NCBI GenBank assembly: GCA_016792845.1
Contig: JAEUKH010000008.1
Location: forward strand, 51,774-115,773
Length of the DNA stretch: 64,000 bases
Source of the DNA: Myxococcales bacterium
GTDB taxonomy: Bacteria > Myxococcota_A > Polyangia > Polyangiales > Ga0077539
Direction of reading: 5' to 3'
Each line of letters begins with the position of its first letter. Position 1 is the first letter of the stretch. Shown here piece after piece: positions 1 through 7,600 of the stretch. Made by a program: the position numbers and the translations under genes. The notes under the pieces are model-generated. The model had not been told where the DNA came from, did no database searches, and was given only the letters and a program-made list of their open reading frames with translations.

Positions 1-544
1 TGGCCGCCCCGGCCCAACCCACCGGGCGCCCCGCGTCACGCGCGCCGTGGGCCTGGGCGGCGTCTTCGATGAGGTGAACGCCGCGCAGATCGCAGAGCGC
101 CTTGAGAGGCGCGAGCTCACAACACTGACCGTAGAGGTGCACCGCGATGACGGCGCGGGTCTTCGCGCTCAACACCGCGGCGACGGTCTCTGCGGTGACG
201 AGCCCCGTGAGCGGGTCGATGTCTGCAAAGACCGGGGTGGCGCCCACCTGGCGGACCGCCGTCGCGGTGGGCATCGCGGTGAGGGCGGGCACCACCACCT
301 CGTCGCCCGCGGCGACGTCGAGGGCCATGAGCGCGAGCACGATGGCGTCGGTGCCGTTGGCGCAGCCGACGATGTGCGGGGCCTCACAGAACACCGCGAA
401 ATCTCTCTCGAATTGCGCGAGCTCTTTGCCGAGGATGTACCACCCGCTGCCGAGCGCCCGGCGCACGGCGCCGTCGATGGCCTCTCGGTGATTGCGGTAC
501 TGACGGTCGAGGTCGCCAAACGGCACGATGGGGAGATCAGACAT
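1..544 (-). CDS. DegT/DnrJ/EryC1/StrS sugar aminotransferase, partial (3' end off window)
   Basis: PLP-dependent aminotransferase of the family that turns keto-sugar nucleotides into amino sugars. The visible 181 residues start MSDLPIVPFGDLDRQYR and contain the usual substrate and cofactor motifs: GSGWYILGKE near residue 33, CANGTDAIVLAL near 60, a VVPALTAMPTA strand and LIEDAAQAHGA near residue 160. The catalytic lysine lies beyond the left edge. ATG at 544 overlaps the upstream epimerase stop by 8 bases, so the two are translationally coupled. Its operon with RmlA- and RmlB-type genes suggests a dTDP-keto-6-deoxysugar substrate; which carbon is aminated cannot be told from sequence alone. 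Confidence 0.88.
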   Translation of the reverse strand, partial: MSDLPIVPFGDLDRQYRNHREAIDGAVRRALGSGWYILGKELAQFERDFAVFCEAPHIVGCANGTDAIVLALMALDVAAGDEVVVPALTAMPTATAVRQVGATPVFADIDPLTGLVTAETVAAVLSAKTRAVIAVHLYGQCCELAPLKALCDLRGVHLIEDAAQAHGARDAGRPVGWAGAA

Positions 545-1511
545 ACGCCCTCAGATGTTGGCGGTAATGAGAGACCGTGCGGCGCATGCCCGCGTCGAGC
601 GCGGTGCGCGGGGCCCACGCGAGGTGTCGCTGGGCCAGGGTGATGTCAGAGACGAAATCGCCGACCTCCATGGCCTTGCGGGCGGCGGTGTAGGGCACGA
701 GTTCGTACCGCGCCTCGGGGCCGACCGCGTCGCAGATGGCCGCGGCGATTTCGCGCAACGACAGGCCCTCGGGCGAGCCCACGTTGATCACCTCGGGGAG
801 CGCCTCAGGGCTGTCGACGGCGGCGATCACCGCCTCGGCGATGTCGTCGACGAAGACCAGGTCGCGCCGCACGAGGCCGTCGCCGAACACCTTGATCGGC
901 AAGCCCTGGAGCGCCTGACCGACCCACCAGGTGATGACCCCAAACTCGGGGCTCTTGAGCTGCCCCCCGGGGCCGTAGGCGTTGGTGATGCGCAGCGACA
1001 CGCTCGTGAGACCGTGGAGCCGACCGAAGGTGCGAAAGGCTTCTTCTGCCGCGACCTTCGACCACTCGTGCATGCCCCGGGGGGCGAGCGGCGCGCGCTC
1101 CGACACGGGCAACGCCTCGGGGGCGCCGTAGACGCCGCGGGTCGAGCAGAACACCAGCCGCGCCTCGGGGCAGACGCGCCGAACGCCGTCGAGCAGCGCC
1201 ACGCTGGCCTCGACGTTGTGGGCGACATCGCGCTGCGGGGCCTCGACCCCGGCGACGTGCGAGACGTGCCCCGCGGCGTGAACCACCGCGTCGACCCCCG
1301 CGAGCGCGCGCTTGAGGGCCTCGGCGTCGCGGAGGTCGGCCTCGATGAGCTCGAAGCGGCCCGCCTCGTCGGCGAGGTTCTGATCGTTGGCGCCGTGCCG
1401 CGGGAGCCGACAATCGAGCACCCGCACCGCGTCGCCGCGTCGTACGAGCTGGCGCACCGCGGCGCTGCCGAGCATGCCCAGGCCGCCGGTGACCAAGACC
1501 GTTCGGCTCAC
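537..1511 (-). CDS. NAD-dependent epimerase/dehydratase (extended SDR)
   Basis: 324-residue extended short-chain dehydrogenase acting on nucleotide sugars. The Rossmann motif TGGLGMLGS is at the N terminus, and VFCSTRGVYG holds the catalytic Ser/Thr region. Where the family has YxxxK the sequence reads HEWSK, so the lysine is kept but the catalytic tyrosine position is histidine. The DNA there (CAC GAG TGG TCG AAG) is unambiguous. The GTG start at 1511 forms a GTGA overlap with the stop of the nucleotidyltransferase. The reading frame stays open upstream of this GTG, but that stretch is non-homologous and antisense-like. It may be a 4-epimerase or reductase in the sugar pathway, or a non-canonical SDR; the exact product is unknown. 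Confidence 0.85.
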   Translation of the reverse strand: MSRTVLVTGGLGMLGSAAVRQLVRRGDAVRVLDCRLPRHGANDQNLADEAGRFELIEADLRDAEALKRALAGVDAVVHAAGHVSHVAGVEAPQRDVAHNVEASVALLDGVRRVCPEARLVFCSTRGVYGAPEALPVSERAPLAPRGMHEWSKVAAEEAFRTFGRLHGLTSVSLRITNAYGPGGQLKSPEFGVITWWVGQALQGLPIKVFGDGLVRRDLVFVDDIAEAVIAAVDSPEALPEVINVGSPEGLSLREIAAAICDAVGPEARYELVPYTAARKAMEVGDFVSDITLAQRHLAWAPRTALDAGMRRTVSHYRQHLRAYV

Positions 1512-2581
1512 GCCTTCACCTGGCTGTTGTCGCCGAGCACGAAGCGCATCGCCCGCGGCCGCTCGTCGCCCCGCTCGACGCTCGCCCCGCGGCCCAAGAC
1601 CGAATCGACCACGCGCCCTTGCAGCGAGAGCACCCGCGAGTTCGCGAGGAGGATCGAGTGCTCGACCTCGCTCGAACGCACCACGCAGTTTTCGCCCACG
1701 CTGGTGAAGGGGCCGATGTACGCGTCTTCGATCACGGCCCCCGCCGCGACCATCACGGGCCCGCGAATCACCGAGCGTCGCACGATGGCGCCCCTCTCGA
1801 TCTTGACCCGAAACTCGACCCGGCTCTCGGCGTCGACGTCGCCCTCGATCTGGTGGGCCACGCGGTCGAGCACCATGCGGTTGGCGTCGAGGAGGTCTTC
1901 GGGGCGGCCCGTGTCCTTCCAGTATCCGGTGACGATTTCGGCCCTGACGTCGCGGCCGTCGGTGATCAATTTCTGAATCGCGTCGGTGATCTCGAGCTCG
2001 CCGCGCCACGAGGGCTTGATGCTCTTGCACGCGGTGAAGATCGACTTTGTAAAGACGTACACCCCGATGATGCCGAGGTCGCTCGGCGGCACCTTGGGCT
2101 TCTCGACCAGCTCGCGGATGATCTCGCCTTCGAGCACGGCGACCCCAAACTGCTGCGGGTTCGCGACCCGCGCCAGGAGGATCATGGCCTCGCTCTGACG
2201 CGCGTTGAACTTCTCGACGATGGGCGTCACCCCGTCGATGATGAAGTTGTCGCCGAGGTACATCACAAAGGGCGAATCGCCGATGAAGTCTTCGGCGATC
2301 ATCACGGCGTGGGCGAGGCCCCGGGGCGCGTCTTGCGCGATGTACGTCACCCTGACGCCGAAGCGCGAGCCGTCGCCCACCGCGGCCTCGATCTCGTCAC
2401 GGGTGTGCCCCACGACGATGCCGATCTCGGTGATGCCCGCCTCGCGGAGGGCCTCGATGCCGTAAAAGAGCACGGGCTTGTTGGCGATCGGGATGAGCTG
2501 CTTGGCGCTGGTGTAGGTCAGCGGGCGGAGCCGGGTGCCGTGGCCACCCGAGAGGATCAGTCCTTTGAGCGTTGACGCCAT
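1508..2581 (-). CDS. rmlA: glucose-1-phosphate thymidylyltransferase, long RmlA/StrD type
   Basis: Transfers dTMP to glucose-1-phosphate to give dTDP-glucose, the first step of the dTDP-deoxysugar pathway. The N terminus has the nucleotidyltransferase signature LSGGHGTRLRPLTYTSAKQL followed by IPIANKPV. The 357-residue length and the C-terminal extension of hexapeptide-like beta-helix sequence (SVIRGPVMVAAGAVIEDAYI region, about residues 265-345) fit the long RmlA subgroup common in antibiotic and surface-sugar clusters, rather than the short 290-residue form. It is 12 bases downstream of the RmlB gene and overlaps the epimerase start by 4 bases, so it sits inside the sugar operon. Confidence 0.92.
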   Translation of the reverse strand: MASTLKGLILSGGHGTRLRPLTYTSAKQLIPIANKPVLFYGIEALREAGITEIGIVVGHTRDEIEAAVGDGSRFGVRVTYIAQDAPRGLAHAVMIAEDFIGDSPFVMYLGDNFIIDGVTPIVEKFNARQSEAMILLARVANPQQFGVAVLEGEIIRELVEKPKVPPSDLGIIGVYVFTKSIFTACKSIKPSWRGELEITDAIQKLITDGRDVRAEIVTGYWKDTGRPEDLLDANRMVLDRVAHQIEGDVDAESRVEFRVKIERGAIVRRSVIRGPVMVAAGAVIEDAYIGPFTSVGENCVVRSSEVEHSILLANSRVLSLQGRVVDSVLGRGASVERGDERPRAMRFVLGDNSQVKA

Positions 2582-2593
2582 GGTGGGCCTCGT

Positions 2594-3604
2594 TCAGCGT
2601 TGTTGGTAGTTGCGCGTGAGGTGTGCGCGGTGTGATGCGTTGCCCTCGACGGCGTCGCACCATGCAGCGTTCTGTTGGTACCAATCGATGGTGGCGTCGA
2701 GCCCGGGCTCGAAGCGCACCTCGGGCTCGAAGCCGAGCTCGCGCCGCGCGCGGGTGATGTCCATCGCGTAACGGCGGTCGTGGCCGGGGCGGTCGGTGAC
2801 GTACGCGATCAACGACTCGGGGCGCCCGAGGTGCGCGAGGAGCCGCTTGACCAGCGCGAGGTTGGTGCGCTCGGCCTCGCCCCCGAGGTTGTAGACCCGC
2901 CCGCTCTCGCCCTTGTCACCCGCGAGGAGCACGCCGCGGTTGTGGTCATCGACGTGGATCCAATCGCGCACGTTGAGCCCGTCGCCGTACACCGGCAGGG
3001 GCTGCCCCGCGAGGGCCTTTCGCACCATCACCGGGATGAGCTTCTCGGGCATTTGATAGGGCCCATAGTTGTTCGAACAGCGCGTAATCACCGCGTCGAT
3101 CTTGAAGGTGCGGCACCACGCCTGCACGAGCAGATCAGACGAGGCCTTGCTGCTCGAATACGGCGACGACGGGTCGATGGGCGTCTCTTCGGTGAACAAG
3201 CCCGTGGGGCCGAGCGAGCCGTACACCTCGTCGGTGCTGACATGCACCAGCCTGACGCCCTTCGCGGCGCGCACCGCTTCGAGCACGCGAAAGGTGCCCT
3301 CGACGTTGGTGCGAACAAACTCCGCCGGGCCGTGGATGCTGCGGTCGACGTGCGACTCCGCCGCGAGGTGGTACACCCGCTGGGCCCCCGCCACCGCGGC
3401 GCTGAGCGCGGGGCCGTCGCAGATGTCGCCCTGCACGAAGCGAAAGCGCGGGTTCGCCTCACAATCGACGAGCGACTCGCGGTGACCCGCGTAGGTGAGC
3501 GCGTCGTAGACCGTGACCTCGACCTCGGGGCGCGTCGCGAGGATCTGCCGCACAAGGTTCGAGCCGATAAAGCCGGCGCCGCCGGTGACGATCCATCGTT
3601 GCAC
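2594..3604 (-). CDS. rmlB: dTDP-glucose 4,6-dehydratase
   Basis: Converts dTDP-glucose to dTDP-4-keto-6-deoxyglucose. Residues 7-14 are the NAD-binding TGGAGFIG. HVSTDEVYGSLG is the Thr-Asp-Glu active-site segment and YSSSKASSDLL the Tyr/Lys pair. RCSNNYGPYQMPEKLIP and GDGLNVRDWIHVDDH are RmlB signatures, so the enzyme looks complete at 336 residues. It precedes rmlA by 12 bases and lies 45 bases after the methyltransferase gene. The product is the likely substrate for the SDR and the aminotransferase encoded next. Confidence 0.95.
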   Translation of the reverse strand: MQRWIVTGGAGFIGSNLVRQILATRPEVEVTVYDALTYAGHRESLVDCEANPRFRFVQGDICDGPALSAAVAGAQRVYHLAAESHVDRSIHGPAEFVRTNVEGTFRVLEAVRAAKGVRLVHVSTDEVYGSLGPTGLFTEETPIDPSSPYSSSKASSDLLVQAWCRTFKIDAVITRCSNNYGPYQMPEKLIPVMVRKALAGQPLPVYGDGLNVRDWIHVDDHNRGVLLAGDKGESGRVYNLGGEAERTNLALVKRLLAHLGRPESLIAYVTDRPGHDRRYAMDITRARRELGFEPEVRFEPGLDATIDWYQQNAAWCDAVEGNASHRAHLTRNYQQR

Positions 3605-3649
3605 AGATGGGCTCCTCGCTGAGGGTGAGTAGACGGGGCTGAAGGGGCC

Positions 3650-4366
3650 TCAGGGGCGCCTGGCGACGACGTAGATCTCGCCCGCGATGTCGGGGTACTG
3701 CTCGCCGAGCTGCATAAACGCGCGCAGCATGGGGGCCGTGAAGGTCTGCTCGATCTGCTTGTTCGAGAGCGGCTTGAGCCAGTACCCGCCGAACACCTCG
3801 ACGGCGAAGCCCGCGTCGCGAAAATCACGGCGGAAGGTCTCGGGGGTGTAAACCCGGCGATGCCCGTGGTGGCGATCCATCTCGTTGAGGGCCTCTTCGA
3901 AGGGCAAGAGACCCATCAGCGTCGCGGCCTGACGGTGAATCGACCGCGCGTTCGGCACCGCCGCGAGGACGCGCCCCCCGGGGCTCAGCCACGGCAGCGT
4001 GCGGCGCAGCACATCAACCGGGTTGTCGACGTGCTCGAGCACATGGCCGAGCACGATGGTGTCAAAGCTGTGCTTCGGCTCATAGTCTTCAAAGAGCGAG
4101 CAGGTGACCTCGGCGTCAGGGTACCGCGCCTGCAAATCGGCGGCGAAGCGCGACGAGCCCTCGACGATCGACATGGGGCGCCCGAGCTTGTGCAAGAGCG
4201 CGGTCATCACACCCTCGGCGGGGCCCATTTCGAGCATGCGCCCCGGGCCCACGTACCGCTTGAAGACCTCAAAGCAGTATTGAATGGTGTCGGTGTTGAC
4301 CCCAGCGGCATAGAGTGACTGGCTGGCAATCTCGTCGATTCGCGATTTCTCTTCAGTGTGGCTCAT
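3650..4366 (-). CDS. class I SAM-dependent methyltransferase
   Basis: About 238 residues with a Rossmann-type methyltransferase fold: motif I MLEMGPAEGVMTALLHKL near residue 45, the acidic loop after IVEGSS, and the VLGHVLEHVDNPVDVLRR segment typical of methyltransf_11/23 proteins. The ATG at 4366 (MSHTEEKSRIDEIASQ) is preferred over an upstream in-frame ATG at 4435, because the extra 23 residues are basic and unlike the family. It lies directly upstream of rmlB, so sugar or glycan methylation is a reasonable guess, but the acceptor cannot be deduced. Confidence 0.8.
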   Translation of the reverse strand: MSHTEEKSRIDEIASQSLYAAGVNTDTIQYCFEVFKRYVGPGRMLEMGPAEGVMTALLHKLGRPMSIVEGSSRFAADLQARYPDAEVTCSLFEDYEPKHSFDTIVLGHVLEHVDNPVDVLRRTLPWLSPGGRVLAAVPNARSIHRQAATLMGLLPFEEALNEMDRHHGHRRVYTPETFRRDFRDAGFAVEVFGGYWLKPLSNKQIEQTFTAPMLRAFMQLGEQYPDIAGEIYVVARRP

Positions 4367-4439
4367 GGGGCTCTTAAAGGGCGAAGGGGCTCGTCGGTGG
4401 CCTCGTGGGATGCGCCCCCGAGGCCCTGCATTCATGCGC

Positions 4440-4856
4440 TCAGGCCGCCTCGATGAGCTCGACGAGGAGCCCGCCCGGCGCCATCAAGAAGGCGATCTTG
4501 CGCATCGAGAAGGCCACCGCGGGCACCGGCGCGACGGTGACCTTGGCGCGCATCGTGGCCTTGAGGTGCGCGACGCTCGCCGCGATGTCATCGGTCTCGT
4601 AGGCCGTGTGATAGAGGTGAACGCCGCGGCTCAACCAGCCTGAGACGGGGCTCTCGGCGGTGCTCGGCGCGACGAGCTCGATGCGGGTGCCGGGCAAGAC
4701 CAGGAAGCGCCCCCGGATGGCCTGAACCGGGTCTTCAAAGTCTTCGCCCTCGCGCACAAACCCGAGGGCGCGGTAGCGGGCTTCGGCCTCGTCGAGGTCG
4801 CGGCACGCGACGCCGGTGTGATGAAAACGCAGTGAAGGTGCCATCGGCGTGAGCAT
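4440..4856 (-). CDS. VOC (glyoxalase/bleomycin-resistance) family protein
   Basis: 138-residue vicinal-oxygen-chelate protein with two beta-alpha-beta-beta-beta units. It opens LRFHHTGVACRDLDEAEARY and ends FLMAPGGLLVELIEAA, resembling methylmalonyl-CoA epimerase-like VOC proteins. Likely metal ligands are the His in FHHTGV, the His in LYHTAYET and the final Glu in LLVELIE. It sits between a GNAT gene (8 bases upstream) and a methyltransferase. Such VOC genes recur beside FkbH/ACP pairs, where an epimerase or isomerase role on an ACP- or CoA-bound acyl group is plausible. Start could also be the ATG at 4844. Confidence 0.72.
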   Translation of the reverse strand: MLTPMAPSLRFHHTGVACRDLDEAEARYRALGFVREGEDFEDPVQAIRGRFLVLPGTRIELVAPSTAESPVSGWLSRGVHLYHTAYETDDIAASVAHLKATMRAKVTVAPVPAVAFSMRKIAFLMAPGGLLVELIEAA

Positions 4857-4864
4857 TCGGCGGG

Positions 4865-5458
4865 TCAGCGGGGGGCGCCAAGCCGGCCCGCGATGCGCGT
4901 CGCGAGCGGCGAGAGCGAGGCCTCAAGGGTCGCGAGGTCGGCCGCCTCGAAGCGGTGCTCGACGGCGTCGAAGGGCTGACCGTCGAGGGTGATCGCGCCC
5001 GGCAAGACGCGGCGGAGGCGGCACCCGCAGCGGTCGTGAAACGACACCACCGCGGCGTTGTCGGCGACGGTGCGGCAATAGAGCGCGTCGAGGCCCAAGC
5101 GCGAGAAGGCCACGCGGTAGACCAACAAGGCCGAGGCCGCGGCGGCGAGGCTGCCCTCGCGGAGGATCCACCGGCCCCACTCGGCCTCGCGGCCCCCCGC
5201 CCCGACGCTGAGGTCGTAGAGCCCCACGAAGCCCTCGGTGGCCCCGGTGTCGTTTCGGACGATGGCGAAATACCAGTCGCCCTCGCGCTCGAAATAGCGC
5301 CGGAGCCAGTCGCGCTGGGCCTCGGGGTCAGGGCTGACGGCGTTCAAATACCGGGTGCGCTCGCCCCGGGCCCGCAGCGCGACGAGGGTCTCAGCGTCGT
5401 CGAGGGTCACCGGGCGAAGCGAATACCCCGGCCCCGCCGCGCTGAGCTCATGCCGCAC
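4865..5458 (-). CDS. GNAT family N-acetyltransferase-like acyltransferase
   Basis: About 197 residues of GNAT fold: YSLRPVTLDDAETLVALR at the N terminus, the central AEWGRWILREGSLAAAASALLV stretch corresponding to the acyl-CoA/ACP binding region, and a C-terminal LDALYCRTVADNAAVVSFHDRCG typical of RimJ/RimL-like acetyltransferases. The start is taken as GTG at 5458, overlapping the ACP stop by 11 bases; an ATG at 5451 is out of frame. Placed next to an ACP and an FkbH enzyme, it may transfer an ACP-bound acyl group to an amino sugar. That use is inferred. Confidence 0.75.
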   Translation of the reverse strand: MRHELSAAGPGYSLRPVTLDDAETLVALRARGERTRYLNAVSPDPEAQRDWLRRYFEREGDWYFAIVRNDTGATEGFVGLYDLSVGAGGREAEWGRWILREGSLAAAASALLVYRVAFSRLGLDALYCRTVADNAAVVSFHDRCGCRLRRVLPGAITLDGQPFDAVEHRFEAADLATLEASLSPLATRIAGRLGAPR

Positions 5459-5690
5459 GAAGACCCCCGAGGGCCCGCACGATGGCATCGACCGAGTCGA
5501 GGGTGGCCACCACGGCCTCTGAAATTTCGACCTCGAAGGTGTCTTCGAGGGCGAAGACGACCTCGATGTGCTTGACCGAATCCCACGCGGCGAGACCCTG
5601 CCGGCGTGTGTCTTCGGTGCGCGACACCGCGACCCCGAGCACGGCCTCGAGCACCTCTGCCACCGCCGCGCGATCAAGCTCTTTTGCCAT
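5448..5690 (-). CDS. acyl carrier protein
   Basis: 80-residue acidic protein with the ACP helix pattern. The phosphopantetheine serine is Ser38 in the motif LAAWDSVKHIEVV, followed by FALEDTFEVEISEAVV, a standard ACP helix II/III region. ATG at 5690 lies 15 bases after the FkbH stop. A stand-alone ACP directly after an FkbH-like gene is the arrangement used to build glyceryl-ACP, or a similar C3 unit, outside a polyketide synthase. Confidence 0.85.
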   Translation of the reverse strand: MAKELDRAAVAEVLEAVLGVAVSRTEDTRRQGLAAWDSVKHIEVVFALEDTFEVEISEAVVATLDSVDAIVRALGGLRAA

Positions 5691-5704
5691 CGCCGTCGCC
5701 ACTA

Positions 5705-7432
5705 TCACATGCTCCAGATGATCTCTACGGGCATCGGGCGCGGCCTGCGCGGCGTGCTCGGCACCTCGCCCCCGTCGTCGCCGTCGAGGGCCTCGACGGC
5801 CTCGTAGCGCGCCAGCCAGTGCAGCGCGGGGCCGTTGCGCGGACCGCGCCGCCAGCGGTACCGCACCCCCGCGGCGCCGAGGCGCGTCGCGAGGTGGGCC
5901 ACCGACTCGCCGACGATGAGGTCTTCGAGGTCGCGCCCCATCGCGCGGCACGAGATGCAGACCTCGTCGACCACCAGGGTCTCGCCCTCGCGGCGCGCCC
6001 CGACGACGGCGATGACCCCCGAGTCGCTCAGCCGGTCTTCGAGCGACACCGTGACAAACCCGGCCTCGGCGGAGCCCGCGCGGTGGCTCACCTCGGCCGC
6101 CGAGAGGCGCGCCATGCCGAGGTTGAACTGGTTGGTTTTATTCGACAATTCGTGCACCCGGGCGAGCGCCTCGCCCTGCGGCACCGCGAAGGTGAGCTTC
6201 ACCCCGAGGCTCGCGAGGTAGGCCTCTCGGTCGAGCTCTGGGGTCTCGAGCGCCCTGCGGGCCTCGCTCGCGGCGAGGTCGGCGGCGCGGAGCTGATCTT
6301 CGCGCGAGACGCGCCACGCGAAGAGCCCCGGCGCGAGCCCCAGGGCCCTCGCCGTGAGCGCGCCCTCAGGGGCCGCGTGGAGGGTCTTCACCGTCGGCAG
6401 CGCGGCGCTCACCGCGGCGAGCTCGCCCGGGTTGTCGTCGACGAAGAGCACCGCGTCGACGCCGATGCGGAGCTGCGCGGCGATGGCGGCGATGGCCTCT
6501 GACTTGGCGCCCCAGCTCACGCCCCAGGCCGAGATGTGCTCGGCCTTGAGCGCGAAATCGTCTCGGGCGGCGAAGAGGGCGTCGACGTCGGCCCGCTCGT
6601 TGCGTGACACCACCGCGAGAAAGAGCCCCCGGGCCCGCAGCGCGACGAGGGTCTCTTGCAGCCGCCGGTGGCCCTCGGTGAGCGCGACGCCCTGAACGCC
6701 GTCTTCGCCCAGGACCCCGGCGTAGAGGGTGTGGTCGAGGTCGAGGGCCAGGGCCTTGAGCCGCGGGGCCACGCTCGCCGGGAGCCACCGCAGGCCGAGG
6801 TGCCGCGCGCTCTCAAGGTTGAGCCGGTCGCTCCATCGCGAGCCGAGGGCCTTGCTGCGCGGGTCGGCGGCGCCCGGGCCGAGGGCTTCGGCGAGGGCCG
6901 AGACGGGCAGAAGGTGCACCCCCGCGAGGCCCGCGAGGGCGGTCTCAAGGGCCGCGTTGAGCCCCGCGAGGCCCGCGTCTCCGTCGCCGCCGAGGGGGGC
7001 GTGGTCGGCCACGAGGACGGGGCCGTCGAAGCCCTGACGCATCGCGGTCACCCGCGAGGCGAGCCAGGCCGCGAGGGCCTCAGGGCGCTCGAAACGCCCT
7101 GCGTAGCGCGAGAAATCGAGCCAGACGAGGGCGACCCTCGCGCCCACCGTGACGTCAGAGAGGGCGTCGTCGTAGTCGCTGAGGGTGACCGTGGGGCTGA
7201 AGCCCGCGAAGGCCAGGAAGGGCCCGAGGGCGCTGGCCACGTACTCGAAGGCGTGATTACGAAACACCTTGATCGAGAGGGCTTCGAGGGGGCCCGAGGC
7301 TTCGAGGTCGCTCGGTCGCAGCCGGGCGAGCTCGACGCGACGGAGGCGCTCGGCGAAGACGACGGGTTGCCACTCGGCGCGGCGGAGGCTCCGTTCGGCG
7401 GCGCTGGCCGGCAGGGCGGGGGGCTCGTTCAC
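5705..7432 (-). CDS. FkbH-like HAD-superfamily protein (glyceryl-ACP synthase-like)
   Basis: About 575 residues in three parts: an N-terminal SGNH-like segment (residues 50-215), a HAD domain with nucleophile motif DLDHT at 231-235 followed by LYAGVLGEDG, and a C-terminal GNAT-like part (LSNKTNQFNLGMARLS, then VVDEVCISCRAMGRDLE). This is the FkbH layout; family members load 1,3-bisphosphoglycerate, dephosphorylate it and hand the glyceryl group to an ACP. The GTG at 7432 (MNEPPALPAS) is chosen because upstream in-frame sequence is arginine-rich non-homologous DNA. It is the first gene of the minus-strand sugar operon, with ACP, GNAT and VOC genes following. Confidence 0.85.
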   Translation of the reverse strand: MNEPPALPASAAERSLRRAEWQPVVFAERLRRVELARLRPSDLEASGPLEALSIKVFRNHAFEYVASALGPFLAFAGFSPTVTLSDYDDALSDVTVGARVALVWLDFSRYAGRFERPEALAAWLASRVTAMRQGFDGPVLVADHAPLGGDGDAGLAGLNAALETALAGLAGVHLLPVSALAEALGPGAADPRSKALGSRWSDRLNLESARHLGLRWLPASVAPRLKALALDLDHTLYAGVLGEDGVQGVALTEGHRRLQETLVALRARGLFLAVVSRNERADVDALFAARDDFALKAEHISAWGVSWGAKSEAIAAIAAQLRIGVDAVLFVDDNPGELAAVSAALPTVKTLHAAPEGALTARALGLAPGLFAWRVSREDQLRAADLAASEARRALETPELDREAYLASLGVKLTFAVPQGEALARVHELSNKTNQFNLGMARLSAAEVSHRAGSAEAGFVTVSLEDRLSDSGVIAVVGARREGETLVVDEVCISCRAMGRDLEDLIVGESVAHLATRLGAAGVRYRWRRGPRNGPALHWLARYEAVEALDGDDGGEVPSTPRRPRPMPVEIIWSM

Positions 7433-7439
7433 GGCGCGA

Positions 7440-7468
7440 ACCGTACCCGCGCGGGGGCACCCTGTCAA
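7440..7468 (-). promoter_or_regulatory. putative sigma-70-type promoter of the FkbH/sugar operon
   Basis: On the minus strand TTGACA (7468-7463) is separated by exactly 17 bases from TACGGT (7445-7440). Transcription would begin within a few bases of the GTG at 7432, so the mRNA could be leaderless. A second TTGACA lies just upstream (7488-7483) without an equally good -10. This is pattern recognition only, with no experimental support. Confidence 0.35.
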
Positions 7469-7600
7469 AGCGCGAAAAGTGCTTGTCAACGCGGTGAAAC
7501 GTCGGTGTCTCAGGGGCCTGAATGGGCGCCCCCGGGGCGGGCAACAGAGGGCCGCGCGGCGGGGTGCGGCTTCGTGGTACCGTCGGGCGGTGCGGTGCTC

